Assembly: GCF_008369325.1 (NCBI RefSeq)
Contig: NZ_VOBI01000023.1
Span: 1 to 64,000 of the forward strand
Source of the DNA: Pseudomonas sp. ANT_H12B
GTDB taxonomy: Bacteria; Pseudomonadota; Gammaproteobacteria; Pseudomonadales; Pseudomonadaceae
Reading direction: 5' to 3'
DNA: 64,000 nucleotides
Below the pieces are notes generated by a model that was not told the DNA's origin, did no database searches, and was given only the letters and a program-made list of their open reading frames with translations. Each line of letters opens with the position of its first letter. The stretch's first letter is position 1. Made by a program: the position numbers and the translations under genes. Of this stretch, positions 1 through 8,603 are shown in pieces.

Positions 1-115
1 TGTACTACAACCGCACCAGACTCCACAGCTACAACAACTACCTGTCGCCAATAGCTATGGAGCAAAAAGCGGCATAAGCACCGTAACCGGTGTCCGGATT
101 TACTTGACCAGTTCA
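1..115 (+). mobile_element. 3' end of an IS3-family insertion sequence
   Basis: Codons at 3-77 read YYNRTRLHSYNNYLSPIAME then QKAA and a TAA stop. This matches the extreme C-terminus of IS3-family orfB transposases, where an (F/Y)YN..R.H...GYLSP pattern follows the last DDE residue. The rest of the transposase lies outside the window. The sequence ending around position 115 (TTTACTTGACCAGTTCA) is the likely right end, inferred from its position. It abuts a half REP (GCTCGCTCCCACAG, 117-130), so the element seems to have landed in a REP palindrome. The subgroup is not determined. Confidence 0.75.
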
Positions 116-158
116 GGCTCGCTCCCACAGGTTTCTCGCTTCAATAGAAAGAAAGCAT

Positions 159-195
159 AAAAAAAATGGCCACCGCATCAACGGTGGCCACTTTA
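159..195 (-). terminator. Rho-independent terminator of the binding-protein gene
   Basis: Read on the - strand, the stem GTGGCCACCG / CGGTGGCCAT with a 6-nt loop is followed by a run of T residues. It sits 15 bases after the stop codon of the gene ending at 210. Confidence 0.85.
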
Positions 196-209
196 TTCAA
201 ACGGCTGGA

Positions 210-989
210 TTAATGGCCGTAAACGTCAAAATCAAAGTACTTGTCCTGCACTTGCTTGTACTTGCCGTTGGCGCGGATTTCGGTGATGGCGGTGTTGAAT
301 TTTTCTGCCAGGGCGGTATCACCCTTGCGCACAGCGATACCGGCGCCGCCGCCGAAGTACTTGGCGTCTTCGTAGGTCGGGCCGACAAAAGCGAAACCTT
401 TACCGGCGTCGGTTTTCAGGAAACCGTCGTTCAGATTGACCGAGTCGGCCAGCATCGCGTCGAGGCGGCCGGCGACCATGTCCAGGTTGGCTTCCTGCTG
501 GGAGCCGTAACGCACCAGGACAATCCCGGCCGGCTGCAGCACTTCAGTGGCGAAACGGTCATGAGTACTGGCGCGCAACACACCGACTTTCTTGCCCTTG
601 AGCTCGGTCAGCGGGTCTTTGACGTCGGTCCCTTCCTTCATCACGAAGCGCGCCGGTGTGTGGTAATACTTGATGGTGAAATCAACGTTCTTTTTACGAT
701 CGTCCGTGATGGTCATGGACGACAGGATGGCGTCGATTTTCTTAACCTTCAGCGCCGGGATCAGGCCGTCGAATTCTTGCTCGACCCAGGTGCACTTCAC
801 TTTCATTTGCTCGCACAGCGCATCGCCGATGTCCACGTCGAAACCGGTGAGTTTGCCGTCAGCTGTTTTCATCGAGAATGGCGGGTATCCGGCTTCGATA
901 CCGAGGCGGATCGGCTTGGCGTCTTCAGCCACAGCGGTCAGGGACATCATCGACAGTGCCAGGGCACCGAACATCACTAGCTTCTTCAT
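210..989 (-). CDS. ABC transporter periplasmic binding protein for basic or polar amino acids
   Basis: A 259-residue protein with a cleavable signal peptide (MKKLVMFGALALSMMSLTAVAED, cut near A21). It is followed by a family-3 solute-binding fold (HisJ/ArgT/GlnH type): IRLGIEAGYPPFSM opening, GFDVDIGDALCEQM, SSMTITDDRKKNVDFT, and a hinge segment around LKGKKVGVLRAST. It captures an amino acid in the periplasm for an ABC importer. The HisJ-like D/R contacts suggest arginine, lysine or ornithine, which is inferred. An AGGAG site precedes the ATG. No permease or ATPase genes are adjacent, so it is an orphan or works with a transporter elsewhere. Confidence 0.9.
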   Translation of the reverse strand: MKKLVMFGALALSMMSLTAVAEDAKPIRLGIEAGYPPFSMKTADGKLTGFDVDIGDALCEQMKVKCTWVEQEFDGLIPALKVKKIDAILSSMTITDDRKKNVDFTIKYYHTPARFVMKEGTDVKDPLTELKGKKVGVLRASTHDRFATEVLQPAGIVLVRYGSQQEANLDMVAGRLDAMLADSVNLNDGFLKTDAGKGFAFVGPTYEDAKYFGGGAGIAVRKGDTALAEKFNTAITEIRANGKYKQVQDKYFDFDVYGH

Positions 990-1147
990 TTATAACTCCT
1001 GTGTGCGGAGGCTTTTATTGGCAGCTTTCGATTGGTAACTTTCGGTTGTGAAGACCGAAGTGGCCGGCAGTCTAGAGCGGCCGCAGGAGGGCAAATTGTG
1101 TATATGCGACAAATACTTATAAAAAGGTGGCCGACTTGAAAAGCACA

Positions 1148-1789
1148 ATGCCCACGTTAAACCTGATCCAGCACCACCCTGCCGAAGGACCCGGAGCCAT
1201 TGCCAAGTGGGCTGCGTCCCGAGGCGTGACGCTGAACGTCTTTCGCGCCGACCTCGGCCAGTTGCCGCCAGTGGGTGCAGCACCGGCGATTCTGTTAGGC
1301 GGGCCTTATGAATCCAACGCCGGGCCGGCGTGGCTGGAAGCCGAACGTCAATGGCTGGCGGGCAGCCTGGCTCAGGGCGCGGCGATGTTTGCAATGTGCC
1401 TCGGCGCGCAGTTGCTGGCGCTGAGTCTGGGCGGGAATGTGCGGCGGATGAGCCGTATGGAAACCGGATGGACACCCGTGACCTTCGTCGATGGCCAGAC
1501 ATTGTCGGTGCTGGAGTGGCACGAAGACGCCATCGACCTGCCGCCAAACGCGCAGTTACTGGGCAGCAGTGATCAATGCAAGCAACAGATGTATTGCGTC
1601 GGGCCGACTCGGGTGGGGTTACAGTTTCATCCGGAGTGGAATGCTGAATCGGTAGCGATGCTCAATGAGCATTTTGCCGAGGAGTCGCCGTTGCCTCGAG
1701 GCCAGCCGGACAGCGCCGCCTACGCCGCCGTTTTTGACTGGTTGCAGGCGACGCTGGATGAATGGTGGACGGCGCAGGCTACAGCCTGA
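1148..1789 (+). CDS. Class I glutamine amidotransferase-like protein
   Basis: A cytosolic triad-type glutamine amidotransferase domain: nucleophile Cys in FAMCLGAQLLALSLGG and the His/Glu pair in LQFHPEWN near residue 165. Such GMP-synthase-like single-domain proteins hydrolyse glutamine or gamma-glutamyl compounds; the acceptor is unknown here. I chose the ATG at 1148 (MPTLNLIQHH), where family members normally begin. An in-frame GTG at 1127 would add seven residues. The stop at 1789 abuts the stop of the convergent rhodanese gene with no spacer. Confidence 0.82.
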   Translation: MPTLNLIQHHPAEGPGAIAKWAASRGVTLNVFRADLGQLPPVGAAPAILLGGPYESNAGPAWLEAERQWLAGSLAQGAAMFAMCLGAQLLALSLGGNVRRMSRMETGWTPVTFVDGQTLSVLEWHEDAIDLPPNAQLLGSSDQCKQQMYCVGPTRVGLQFHPEWNAESVAMLNEHFAEESPLPRGQPDSAAYAAVFDWLQATLDEWWTAQATA

Positions 1790-2224
1790 TCAGCACTCGC
1801 AGCTGATCGCGTTGCTAGCCTGGCGCTGCACCACAGTGCTCAACTCAAACCCTTCATCCAGCCACCCGGTCACCCCGCCGATCATTTCCTTGACCGGGTA
1901 ACCCAGCGCCGCCAGTTTCACGGCGGCCTTGTTGGCGCCATTGCAGTGCGGCCCGGCGCAATAGATCACAAACACACTGGTTTTCGGGTAGGTCGCCAGC
2001 GCTTGCGCCGTCAGCAGTCGACCTGGAATGTTGATCGCTCCCGGCACATGACCACGTTCAAATGCCAATGGTCCGCGCACGTCCACCAGCACAAAATCCA
2101 CCTCGCCGGCCTGTTGGCTGCCATGTACGTCGGAACAGTCGGTTTCAAAGGTCAGACGGTTGCTGAAATGCATCAGGGCGATGGCCGATGGGGCGGCGGG
2201 AATCTCACGGACCAGGCTGGTCAT
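1790..2224 (-). CDS. Rhodanese-domain sulfurtransferase
   Basis: A 144-residue single rhodanese domain: VDFVLVDVRGPLAFERGHVPG, the active-site loop VIYCAGPHCNGANKAA with catalytic Cys, and GGVTGWLDEGF. The family moves sulfane sulfur or acts as a persulfide carrier. An upstream extension of the frame to 2308 is unlikely; the ATG at 2224 has a GGAG site seven bases before it. The gene is divergent from ftrA, an arrangement that suggests FtrA regulates it (inferred). Confidence 0.88.
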   Translation of the reverse strand: MTSLVREIPAAPSAIALMHFSNRLTFETDCSDVHGSQQAGEVDFVLVDVRGPLAFERGHVPGAINIPGRLLTAQALATYPKTSVFVIYCAGPHCNGANKAAVKLAALGYPVKEMIGGVTGWLDEGFELSTVVQRQASNAISCEC

Positions 2225-2325
2225 GGGCTGTACTCCAAAGTCTCGGTGGGTGTGAGAAGACTTTATCCACTCGCCGCTTGACGCTACAGTGGCGCACAAG
2301 ACACTCACCGGGAATTTTCCGCCAA

Positions 2326-3300
2326 ATGCAGCCCACCCCTGGATTGGTCGCGATTCTGGCCTACGACGGCCTCTGTACCTTCGAGTTCGGCATCGCCGTG
2401 GAGATCTTTGGCCTGGCGCGGCCGGAGTTTGACTTCCCTTGGTACGAGCATCGCATCGCCGCCGTGGATCAGGGCCCGATGCGCGCCATGGGCGGCATTC
2501 AAGTGCTGGCTGACGGAGGTATGGAACTGCTCGAAGAGGCGCGGACCATCATCATTCCCGGCTGGCGCGATCGAAATGCGCCGGTGCCCGAAGCATTGCT
2601 CACGGCGCTGCGCCAGGCCCATGCTCGGGGCGCGCGATTGTTGTCGATTTGTTCGGGGGTATTTGTGCTGGCGGCCACCGGCCTGCTCGATGGTCACGGT
2701 GCTACCACGCATTGGCGCTATACCGCTGAACTGGCCGAGCGTTTTCCGAACATTTTGGTGGATCCGGAGGTGCTCTACGTCGATTCGGGTCAGCTGATCA
2801 CCTCGGCCGGCAGCGCTGCCGGCATCGATGCCTGCCTGCACCTGGTGACGCGGGACTTCGGCACTCAAGTGGCCAACGCGGTGGCGCGGCGACTGGTGAT
2901 GTCCCCGCAACGCACCGGCGGCCAGGCGCAGTTTATTCCGACACCGGTCAGTTCTGCGCCACGCAGCGATTTGTCGCGCGTCATGCAGTGGGCACGCGAG
3001 CGTTTGCACGAACCGCTGGAGGTTCGCGATCTGGCCTGCAAGGCGGCCATGAGTGAACGGACGTTCCTGCGCCGCTTCACTGAAGCCACGGGCATGCCGC
3101 CCAAAGCCTGGTTGCAGCATGAGCGCCTCGGGCGGGCCCGTGAGTTGCTGGAGAGTACGCGCTTAAACACCGAGCAGGTTGCAGAGCGCTGTGGTTATCG
3201 CTCGGTGGAAAGTTTTCGGGTGGCGTTTCGTACTGTGGTGGGGGTGCCGCCGTCGGTGTATCGCGAACGGTTTGGGCGAGAGGTCAAAGCGATTTCTTGA
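2326..3300 (+). CDS. ftrA: FtrA-type transcriptional regulator (DJ-1/PfpI + AraC)
   Basis: About 324 residues in two parts. Residues 1-190 form a GATase1/DJ-1-like sensor domain (LVAILAYDGLCTFEFGIAVE, nucleophile-elbow-like SICSGVFVLAATGLL, TSAGSAAGID). The C-terminal third is an AraC helix-turn-helix pair (LACKAAMSERTFLRRFTEA and VAERCGYRSVESFRVAFR). This is the GlxA/FtrA architecture, a DNA-binding regulator of unknown ligand. I start at ATG 2326 (MQPTPGLVAIL); the longer upstream frame overlaps the divergent rhodanese promoter. Confidence 0.85.
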   Translation: MQPTPGLVAILAYDGLCTFEFGIAVEIFGLARPEFDFPWYEHRIAAVDQGPMRAMGGIQVLADGGMELLEEARTIIIPGWRDRNAPVPEALLTALRQAHARGARLLSICSGVFVLAATGLLDGHGATTHWRYTAELAERFPNILVDPEVLYVDSGQLITSAGSAAGIDACLHLVTRDFGTQVANAVARRLVMSPQRTGGQAQFIPTPVSSAPRSDLSRVMQWARERLHEPLEVRDLACKAAMSERTFLRRFTEATGMPPKAWLQHERLGRARELLESTRLNTEQVAERCGYRSVESFRVAFRTVVGVPPSVYRERFGREVKAIS

Positions 3301-3312
3301 GGTGTCGTTGAG

Positions 3313-3352
3313 GGCCCCTTCGCGAGCAAGCTCGCCCCACAGTTGATCGGGT
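3313..3352. repeat. REP palindrome
   Basis: CCCCTTCGCGAGCAAGCTCGCCCCACAG matches the Pseudomonas REP core, with one deviation (GCCCC for GCTCCC). It lies between the converging ftrA and cobF genes. Confidence 0.8.
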
Positions 3353-3403
3353 TGCCTGAGCGGACGCCCGATCACGAAGGGGCCAGTCCAGACACCTGTT
3401 ATC

Positions 3404-4159
3404 TCAAGGCTTGCGCAGCAGATAGGTATCCATAATCCATCCATTCGCCAGCCGGGCCGCCTTACGCACCCGTTCGATCTCATCCGCCACATCCTTGAGC
3501 TTGCCGCTGATCAGAATTTCATCCGGTGTCCCCAGGTAAGCCCCCCAGTAAATCTCAGTCTCCTGGTCCGCCACCCGATGGTAGGAATCCTCCGCATCAA
3601 GCATCACCACCAGGCTGTCGGCGTCGCTCACCTGCCCCGCCGCCAGTCGCCGACCGGTAGTGATTTCAATCGAGCGGCCAATGCGATTCAACGGCACCTT
3701 GTGCTGCGCCGCCAGCGCCTGAACGCTAGTGATACCGGGGATTACTTCAAAATCGAAGACGCATCGGCCGGACGCCAGGATCGCCTGCAAAATCCGGATG
3801 GTGCTGTCGTACAACGCCGGATCACCCCACACCAGAAAACCGGCACACTGCTCGTCAGTCATTTCGTCATTGATCAGCCGTTCGAAGGTCGACTGCTTGG
3901 CAAGGTTCAGATCTTCCACGCTGCTCTTGTAGTCCACGTCACCGCGTTCGCGCTCCGGACTGTGGGCTTCGACAAAGCGGTAGTCGTGATCGGTGATGTA
4001 GCGCTCGCAGATCTCGCGGCGCAGGTCGATCAGTTTGTCTTTGCTCTGGCCCTTGTCCATGAGGAAAAACACGTCGACAAGGTTCAGCGCCTTCACTGCC
4101 TGCATCGTGATGTAGTCGGGATTGCCGGCACCGATGCCGATGACCAGAAGTTTTTTCAT
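3404..4159 (-). CDS. cobF: Precorrin-6A synthase (deacetylating)
   Basis: A 251-residue SAM-dependent methyltransferase of the tetrapyrrole family. The N-terminus MKKLLVIGIGAGNPDYITMQ is the family's first glycine-rich loop, and FLVWGDPALYDSTIRILQ and FEVIPGITSVQALAA are the other binding loops. CobF methylates precorrin-5 at C1 and releases acetate in aerobic cobalamin synthesis. It overlaps the upstream phosphatase gene by one base (TAATG), so the two are co-translated. Other cob genes are not in view and no cobalamin riboswitch was recognised upstream. Confidence 0.92.
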   Translation of the reverse strand: MKKLLVIGIGAGNPDYITMQAVKALNLVDVFFLMDKGQSKDKLIDLRREICERYITDHDYRFVEAHSPERERGDVDYKSSVEDLNLAKQSTFERLINDEMTDEQCAGFLVWGDPALYDSTIRILQAILASGRCVFDFEVIPGITSVQALAAQHKVPLNRIGRSIEITTGRRLAAGQVSDADSLVVMLDAEDSYHRVADQETEIYWGAYLGTPDEILISGKLKDVADEIERVRKAARLANGWIMDTYLLRKP

Positions 4160-4731
4160 TAAAGTGCTCCCTCAGGGTCAGTGCCCGGCAAGCGTAAACG
4201 CCAGCGACCATTGAACCGTAACTCGATAGCCGACAGCGGTTCGACGTCGATCAGGTTGAACGCTGCGCCTTGCAATACCTGGGTCAGTGCTGCGCGAATG
4301 ACAAATGGATGGGTGATGGCAACGATGTGCCCCGGTGTCGCCGTCAGCGTTGCCAGCCAGGCGGCCACGCGTTCAACAAGCTGCGCCACCGACTCGCCAC
4401 CGTGGGGCGCCGAACCCGGATCATCGAGCCAGACCTGCAGCGTTTCGCCTTCGGATTTCTGCAGATCGTCGATCCGCGCGCCTTTCCAGCGGCCGAAGTC
4501 ACAATCGCTCAGCGCCGCGACAACCTCCACATCGCTGCCGAACAACTCGGCGGTTTGCCGTGTCCGCAACTCCGGACCGCAAAGAAGGCGTGGTGCACGC
4601 TTGAACTGATTGCAACGGGAACCCTTTGCCGATTGCCAATCCATCTCCAACGGTTCATCTGTAGGAAAACGCGCCAATTTCTGTGCGACGGTTCGAGCGT
4701 GGCACATCAGGGTCAAACGGGTCGCCTGCAC
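4159..4731 (-). CDS. Histidine phosphatase family protein, atypical RHG motif
   Basis: A 190-residue phosphoglycerate-mutase-like fold. The usual N-terminal L.RHG motif reads LMCHARTVAQ, keeping the catalytic His but replacing Arg by Cys and Gly by Ala. Other elements fit the family: LLCGPELRTRQTAELFG, DCDFGRWKGA, GGESVAQLVERV and VAITHPFVIRAAL with the second His. It precedes cobF in one transcript, so a CobC-like alpha-ribazole-phosphate phosphatase role is conceivable. The altered motif leaves activity uncertain. Confidence 0.75.
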   Translation of the reverse strand: MQATRLTLMCHARTVAQKLARFPTDEPLEMDWQSAKGSRCNQFKRAPRLLCGPELRTRQTAELFGSDVEVVAALSDCDFGRWKGARIDDLQKSEGETLQVWLDDPGSAPHGGESVAQLVERVAAWLATLTATPGHIVAITHPFVIRAALTQVLQGAAFNLIDVEPLSAIELRFNGRWRLRLPGTDPEGAL

Positions 4732-5306
4732 GAAGGATCACTCGTCGATGGGTAGGGAAAACGGCGTCACGCCGCTGGCAATCGCGCAATTGTGCCGTAA
4801 GAAGCGCTATTCGGGGCGTTTCGTTTCAGGCAGAAGCACAGATTCGCAAACTCACTTCTTCCTTAATAAACGGCTATCTCTGACACGCCTATAGGCGATG
4901 CCCTACAAGATCACTGGACATCCGTGTAGCCCCCGTCACACGGGCATTTCGCCCCGTTTCAGAGCGTGGGGAAACCGCACAAAAATTAACTAGACATGGA
5001 GCGGGCGTTAAATAAATACTGGTTTAACGGATTATGAATTGGAAACCACACCCATCCAGCAGGAGCCCGGATACCTCTTTCAGCGACATGAACCACAGCC
5101 TCCATTCCTCCGCACTCGTTGCTGCGCCCACCGGTACCTCAACAATCCGGGCGCGAGCAGGGTGCAACCCCGCCCAATGTAATGGCGGACAAAAAAAGGG
5201 CGGCGTTTGAAAAATTTCTAGCGACCGCTTGTTTAACGCGTGGAAACCGACAGTGATAGTCAGGTTCGGTACTAACCGCCGAACCCTTTGATACAGGAGT
5301 GCATCC
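4732..5306. other. 575-base intergenic region without a recognised gene
   Basis: The stretch separates the divergent phosphatase and aruF-like genes, so it must hold both promoters. An AT-rich block lies at 4985-5035. A 58-codon ATG frame at 5034-5210 and a longer - strand frame have no good ribosome site and no recognisable sequence. I see no riboswitch, repeat or RNA gene. Confidence 0.5.
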
Positions 5307-6323
5307 ATGCTGGCCTTACGTCCAGTCGAGTTGACCGATCTGCCCCAGTTGCAGCGACTTGCTCGCGAAAGCCTGGTGGGCGTCACGTCTTTGCCGGACG
5401 ACACTGAACGCTTGCGCGAGAAAATTTTCGACTCCTGCGCCTCATTCGAAAAGGATGTTCAGGGTCATGGCCCGGAGAATTATTTCTTCGTGCTGGAAGA
5501 TCTGGCGACCCAGCGTCTGGTCGGCTGCTCGGAAATCCTCGCCACCGCCGGGTTCAGTGAGCCGTTCTACAGCCTGCGCAACCGGCATTTCACCAGCGCC
5601 TCGCGGGAGCTGAACATCGAGCATGGCGTGCCCGCACTGTCGTTGTGTCACGACCTCAGTAGCCACACCTTGCTGCGCGGTTTTCATATTGACGCGGCAC
5701 TGGTGCGAACGCGGTTTTCCGAGCTGCTGTCACGGGCACGCCTGTTGTTCATTGCCGCTCATTCGCCGCGCTTCGCCGAAGCGGTGATCACCGAGATTGT
5801 CGGCTTCAGCAGCGATGAAGGACAGTCACCGTTCTGGGATGCCGTAGGCAAGCATTTCTTCGATCTGCCCTACGCCGAGGCCGAGCGACTCTGCGGTCTG
5901 GAGAGCCGCACGTTCCTCGCCGAACTGATGCCGCAATATCCGATTTACGTGCCGATGCTGCCCCAGGCGGCGCAGGACTGCATTGGCCGGATACACCCTG
6001 ATGGTCAGGAGGCCTTTGATATCCTCGAGCGCGAAGGGTTCGAGACCAACAGCTACATCGACCTGTTCGACGGCGGCCCGACGCTGTATGCGCGCATCCC
6101 AGGCATCCGCTCCATCGCCCAGAGCCAGACCGGCACGGCTAAACCCTGTTCGTCCATTGATGCCCGTGGCAGCTATCTGGTGAGCAACGAGTCGCTGAAA
6201 GAGTATCGCGCCATCGTCGCCGAACTGGACTACAACGCCGGGCAAGCTGTGGCCTTGAGCGACGAAATGTGCTCGGCCCTGAACGTGACTGAAGGCAGCC
6301 CGATCCGGCTGATTGCCCTGTGA
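5307..6323 (+). CDS. aruF: Arginine/ornithine N-succinyltransferase alpha subunit-like
   Basis: A 338-residue member of the AstA family (a GNAT-type fold): LRPVELTDLPQLQRLARES at the start, SLCHDLSSHTLLRGFHID, FIAAHSPRFAEAVITEIVGFSSDEGQ, SPFWDAVGKHFFDLPYAEAE and FLAELMPQYPIYVP. The enzyme succinylates the alpha-amino group of arginine or ornithine in the first step of the AST pathway. The aruG-like partner follows 61 bases downstream, as in heteromeric Pseudomonas enzymes. AGGAG precedes the ATG. The usual aruC and aruD neighbours are absent, so this may be a second copy of the pair. Confidence 0.85.
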   Translation: MLALRPVELTDLPQLQRLARESLVGVTSLPDDTERLREKIFDSCASFEKDVQGHGPENYFFVLEDLATQRLVGCSEILATAGFSEPFYSLRNRHFTSASRELNIEHGVPALSLCHDLSSHTLLRGFHIDAALVRTRFSELLSRARLLFIAAHSPRFAEAVITEIVGFSSDEGQSPFWDAVGKHFFDLPYAEAERLCGLESRTFLAELMPQYPIYVPMLPQAAQDCIGRIHPDGQEAFDILEREGFETNSYIDLFDGGPTLYARIPGIRSIAQSQTGTAKPCSSIDARGSYLVSNESLKEYRAIVAELDYNAGQAVALSDEMCSALNVTEGSPIRLIAL

Positions 6324-6384
6324 GCATCATCCGGCCTCGTGCCCAACGACTACGCCCGAGCAGGCGCGAAGAAGGAACTGCATC

Positions 6385-7419
6385 ATGATTGTCCGTCCGG
6401 TTCACGTCACCGACCTGCCCGCCTTGCTGGCGCTGGTGCGGCAGGCGGGTCGCGGGTTGAGCACCCTGCCGGCCCATGAAGAACGCCTGGCCCACCGATT
6501 GCGCTGGGCACAACGAACCTTCGCTGAACAGGTCGAGCGCGCCGATGCCGATTATCTGTTCGTGCTCGAAGATGACGATCAGCAGGTGGTGGGTGTCAGC
6601 GCCCTGGCCGGAGCCGTCGGCCTGCGCGAGCCCTGGTACAACTACCGGGTCGGGCTCACCGTCAGTGCGTCCCCGGACCTGGGTATCCAGCGGCAGATTC
6701 CGACGTTGTTTCTGAACAATGAAATGACCGGGCAATCGGAAATCTGCTCGCTGTTCCTGCGACCGGATCAACGTCAGGGCAGTAATGGTCGATTGCTGTC
6801 GTTAGGACGTTTGCTGTTTGTGGCCGAATTCCCGCACCTGTTCGGTGAAAAAATCATCACCGAACTGCGAGGCAGTGCCGACGAGCAAGGCTGTTCACCG
6901 TTCTGGGACAGTGTGGGAAGGCACTTTTTCAAGATGGATTTCAGCCACGCCGATCACTTGTCGGGGCTGGGCAACAAGGCGTTCATCGCCGAACTGATGC
7001 CACGCCAACCGCTCTACACCTGTCTGCTTACCGAACAGGCCCAAGCGGTGATCGGCAAAGCTCACCCGAACACCGAACCGGCACTGAAAATCCTCACCGC
7101 CGAAGGTTTTTCCCATAAAGGTTACATCGACATCTTCGACGCAGGCCCGGTCATCGAAGCACCGATCTCGAAAATCCGTACCGTGCGCGACAGCCAATCG
7201 TTGGTATTGGCCATCGGTACGCCAGACGATCAGGCCCCGGTGTGGCTGATCCACAATCGGCGCCTGGAAAACTGCCGCATCACCACCGCCCCGGCACGGC
7301 TGGTGGGCAACAGCCTGATCGTCGACCGCCTCACCGCCAAACGCCTGCAACTGCAACCCGGCAACTCGATACGCGCCGTGCCGCTGCGCAATCAACAGCA
7401 GCAGGCGGTCGCGGCGTGA
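6385..7419 (+). CDS. aruG: Arginine N-succinyltransferase beta subunit-like
   Basis: 344 residues, same family as the upstream subunit: MIVRPVHVTDLPALLALVRQ, FLNNEMTGQSEICSLFLRPD, SPFWDSVGRHFFKMDFSHAD, FIAELMPRQPLYTCLL and EGFSHKGYIDIFDAGP. The ATG at 6385 has a GAAGGAA site; an upstream frame extension to 6313 is unlikely. With AruF it would form the AOST complex in arginine catabolism. The following gene is unrelated to the AST pathway. The ortholog/paralog status cannot be settled from this window. Confidence 0.85.
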   Translation: MIVRPVHVTDLPALLALVRQAGRGLSTLPAHEERLAHRLRWAQRTFAEQVERADADYLFVLEDDDQQVVGVSALAGAVGLREPWYNYRVGLTVSASPDLGIQRQIPTLFLNNEMTGQSEICSLFLRPDQRQGSNGRLLSLGRLLFVAEFPHLFGEKIITELRGSADEQGCSPFWDSVGRHFFKMDFSHADHLSGLGNKAFIAELMPRQPLYTCLLTEQAQAVIGKAHPNTEPALKILTAEGFSHKGYIDIFDAGPVIEAPISKIRTVRDSQSLVLAIGTPDDQAPVWLIHNRRLENCRITTAPARLVGNSLIVDRLTAKRLQLQPGNSIRAVPLRNQQQQAVAA

Positions 7420-7631
7420 TCAGTGGTAAGTGCTGGCGAAGCCTGAGTTTGGCTGCATAGCAGTCGTGGAATCCAGTTTGAAAGCATCATCCCTCGCCAC
7501 AAGGATCGCCCTGGATTAGTCCCTCTGTAAATTCGTCATCATTCTCTACCTCTCCGCGTGATAGCCTTTTGTTCCTTCGGCGTTGACACTTTTGCTCAAG
7601 CCTTTCCATTCCTTTGTATGGTGGAACTCAT

Positions 7632-8501
7632 ATGTCCAGGCTTTCTCATCAAGATTTGCGCCGTAATTTCCGCGAATTGTTCGCTTCCAACGCCTGCTAT
7701 CACACGGCATCGGTCTTCGACCCGATGTCGGCCCGCATTGCCGCGGACCTGGGTTTTGAAGTGGGGATCCTCGGTGGTTCGGTCGCGTCGTTGCAGGTAC
7801 TGGGCGCCCCCGACTTTGCCTTGATCACCCTCAGCGAATTCGCTGAGCAGGCCACCCGCATTGGCCGTGTGGCCCAACTGCCGGTCATCGCCGATGCCGA
7901 CCACGGCTATGGCAATGCGCTGAACGTTATGCGCACCATCGTCGAACTCGAACGCGCCGGCGTGGCCGCCCTGACCATCGAAGACACCCTGCTGCCGGCG
8001 CAATTCGGTCGCAAGTCCACCGACCTGATTTCGGTCGCCGAAGGCGTCGGCAAGATCCGCGCGGCACTGGAAGCCCGGGTCGACTCTGAAATGGCGATCA
8101 TCGCCCGCACCAACGCGGGGATCTTGCCGATCCAGGAAATCATCAGCCGCACCCAGCACTACCAGCAGGCCGGTGCGGACGGCATTTGCATGGTGGGCGT
8201 GCAGGATTTCGAGCAGCTGGAGCAGATCGCCGAGCACCTGAGCGTGCCGCTGATGCTGGTCACCTACGGCAACCCGCTACTGCGCGACGACAAACGTCTG
8301 GCCGAACTGGGCGTGCGGGTCACCATCGACGGCCATGGCGCGTACTTCGCCGCGATCAAGGCGACTTACGACAGCCTGCGCGAACAACGGCAGATTTTCA
8401 CCCAGGCCTCGGATTTGAGCGCGACCGAACTGACCCATACCTACACTCAGCCTGAGGAATATATCCGTTGGGCCGAGGAGTTCATGAGCGTCAAGGAGTG
8501 A
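7632..8501 (+). CDS. Oxaloacetate decarboxylase (PEP mutase/isocitrate lyase superfamily)
   Basis: A 289-residue TIM-barrel protein: YHTASVFDPMSARIAADLGFE, PVIADADHGYGNALNVMRTI (metal-binding DxD region), AALTIEDTLLPAQFG, AIIARTNAG and QQAGADGICMVG. Length and motifs match the Pseudomonas oxaloacetate decarboxylase group (PA4872 type), which releases CO2 from oxaloacetate and lacks the lyase active-site Cys. I start at ATG 7632 (MSRLSHQDLR); a frame start at 7614 adds six residues. It is probably monocistronic. Confidence 0.85.
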   Translation: MSRLSHQDLRRNFRELFASNACYHTASVFDPMSARIAADLGFEVGILGGSVASLQVLGAPDFALITLSEFAEQATRIGRVAQLPVIADADHGYGNALNVMRTIVELERAGVAALTIEDTLLPAQFGRKSTDLISVAEGVGKIRAALEARVDSEMAIIARTNAGILPIQEIISRTQHYQQAGADGICMVGVQDFEQLEQIAEHLSVPLMLVTYGNPLLRDDKRLAELGVRVTIDGHGAYFAAIKATYDSLREQRQIFTQASDLSATELTHTYTQPEEYIRWAEEFMSVKE

Positions 8502-8534
8502 TCGTTCATCTCGTATAGCGATGTAAACCGAACT

Positions 8535-8565
8535 ATCGCCTTCGCGAGCAAGCCCGCTCCCACAT
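8535..8565. repeat. REP palindrome
   Basis: CGCCTTCGCGAGCAAGCCCGCTCCCAC is a full REP core, located between the converging oxaloacetate decarboxylase and carboxypeptidase genes. Confidence 0.88.
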
Positions 8566-8603
8566 TAGATTGCCGGTGAACTCACTATCAGTAGCGGAGC
8601 GGC

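Noticed and set aside
4732..5306. Cobalamin riboswitch before the phosphatase-cobF pair
   Set aside because: The conserved core elements of the B12 riboswitch were not found on either strand.
5024..5404. 126-codon - strand gene in the leader of the aruF-like gene
   Set aside because: No ribosome site, no signal of protein-like composition, and it overlaps the aruF-like start.
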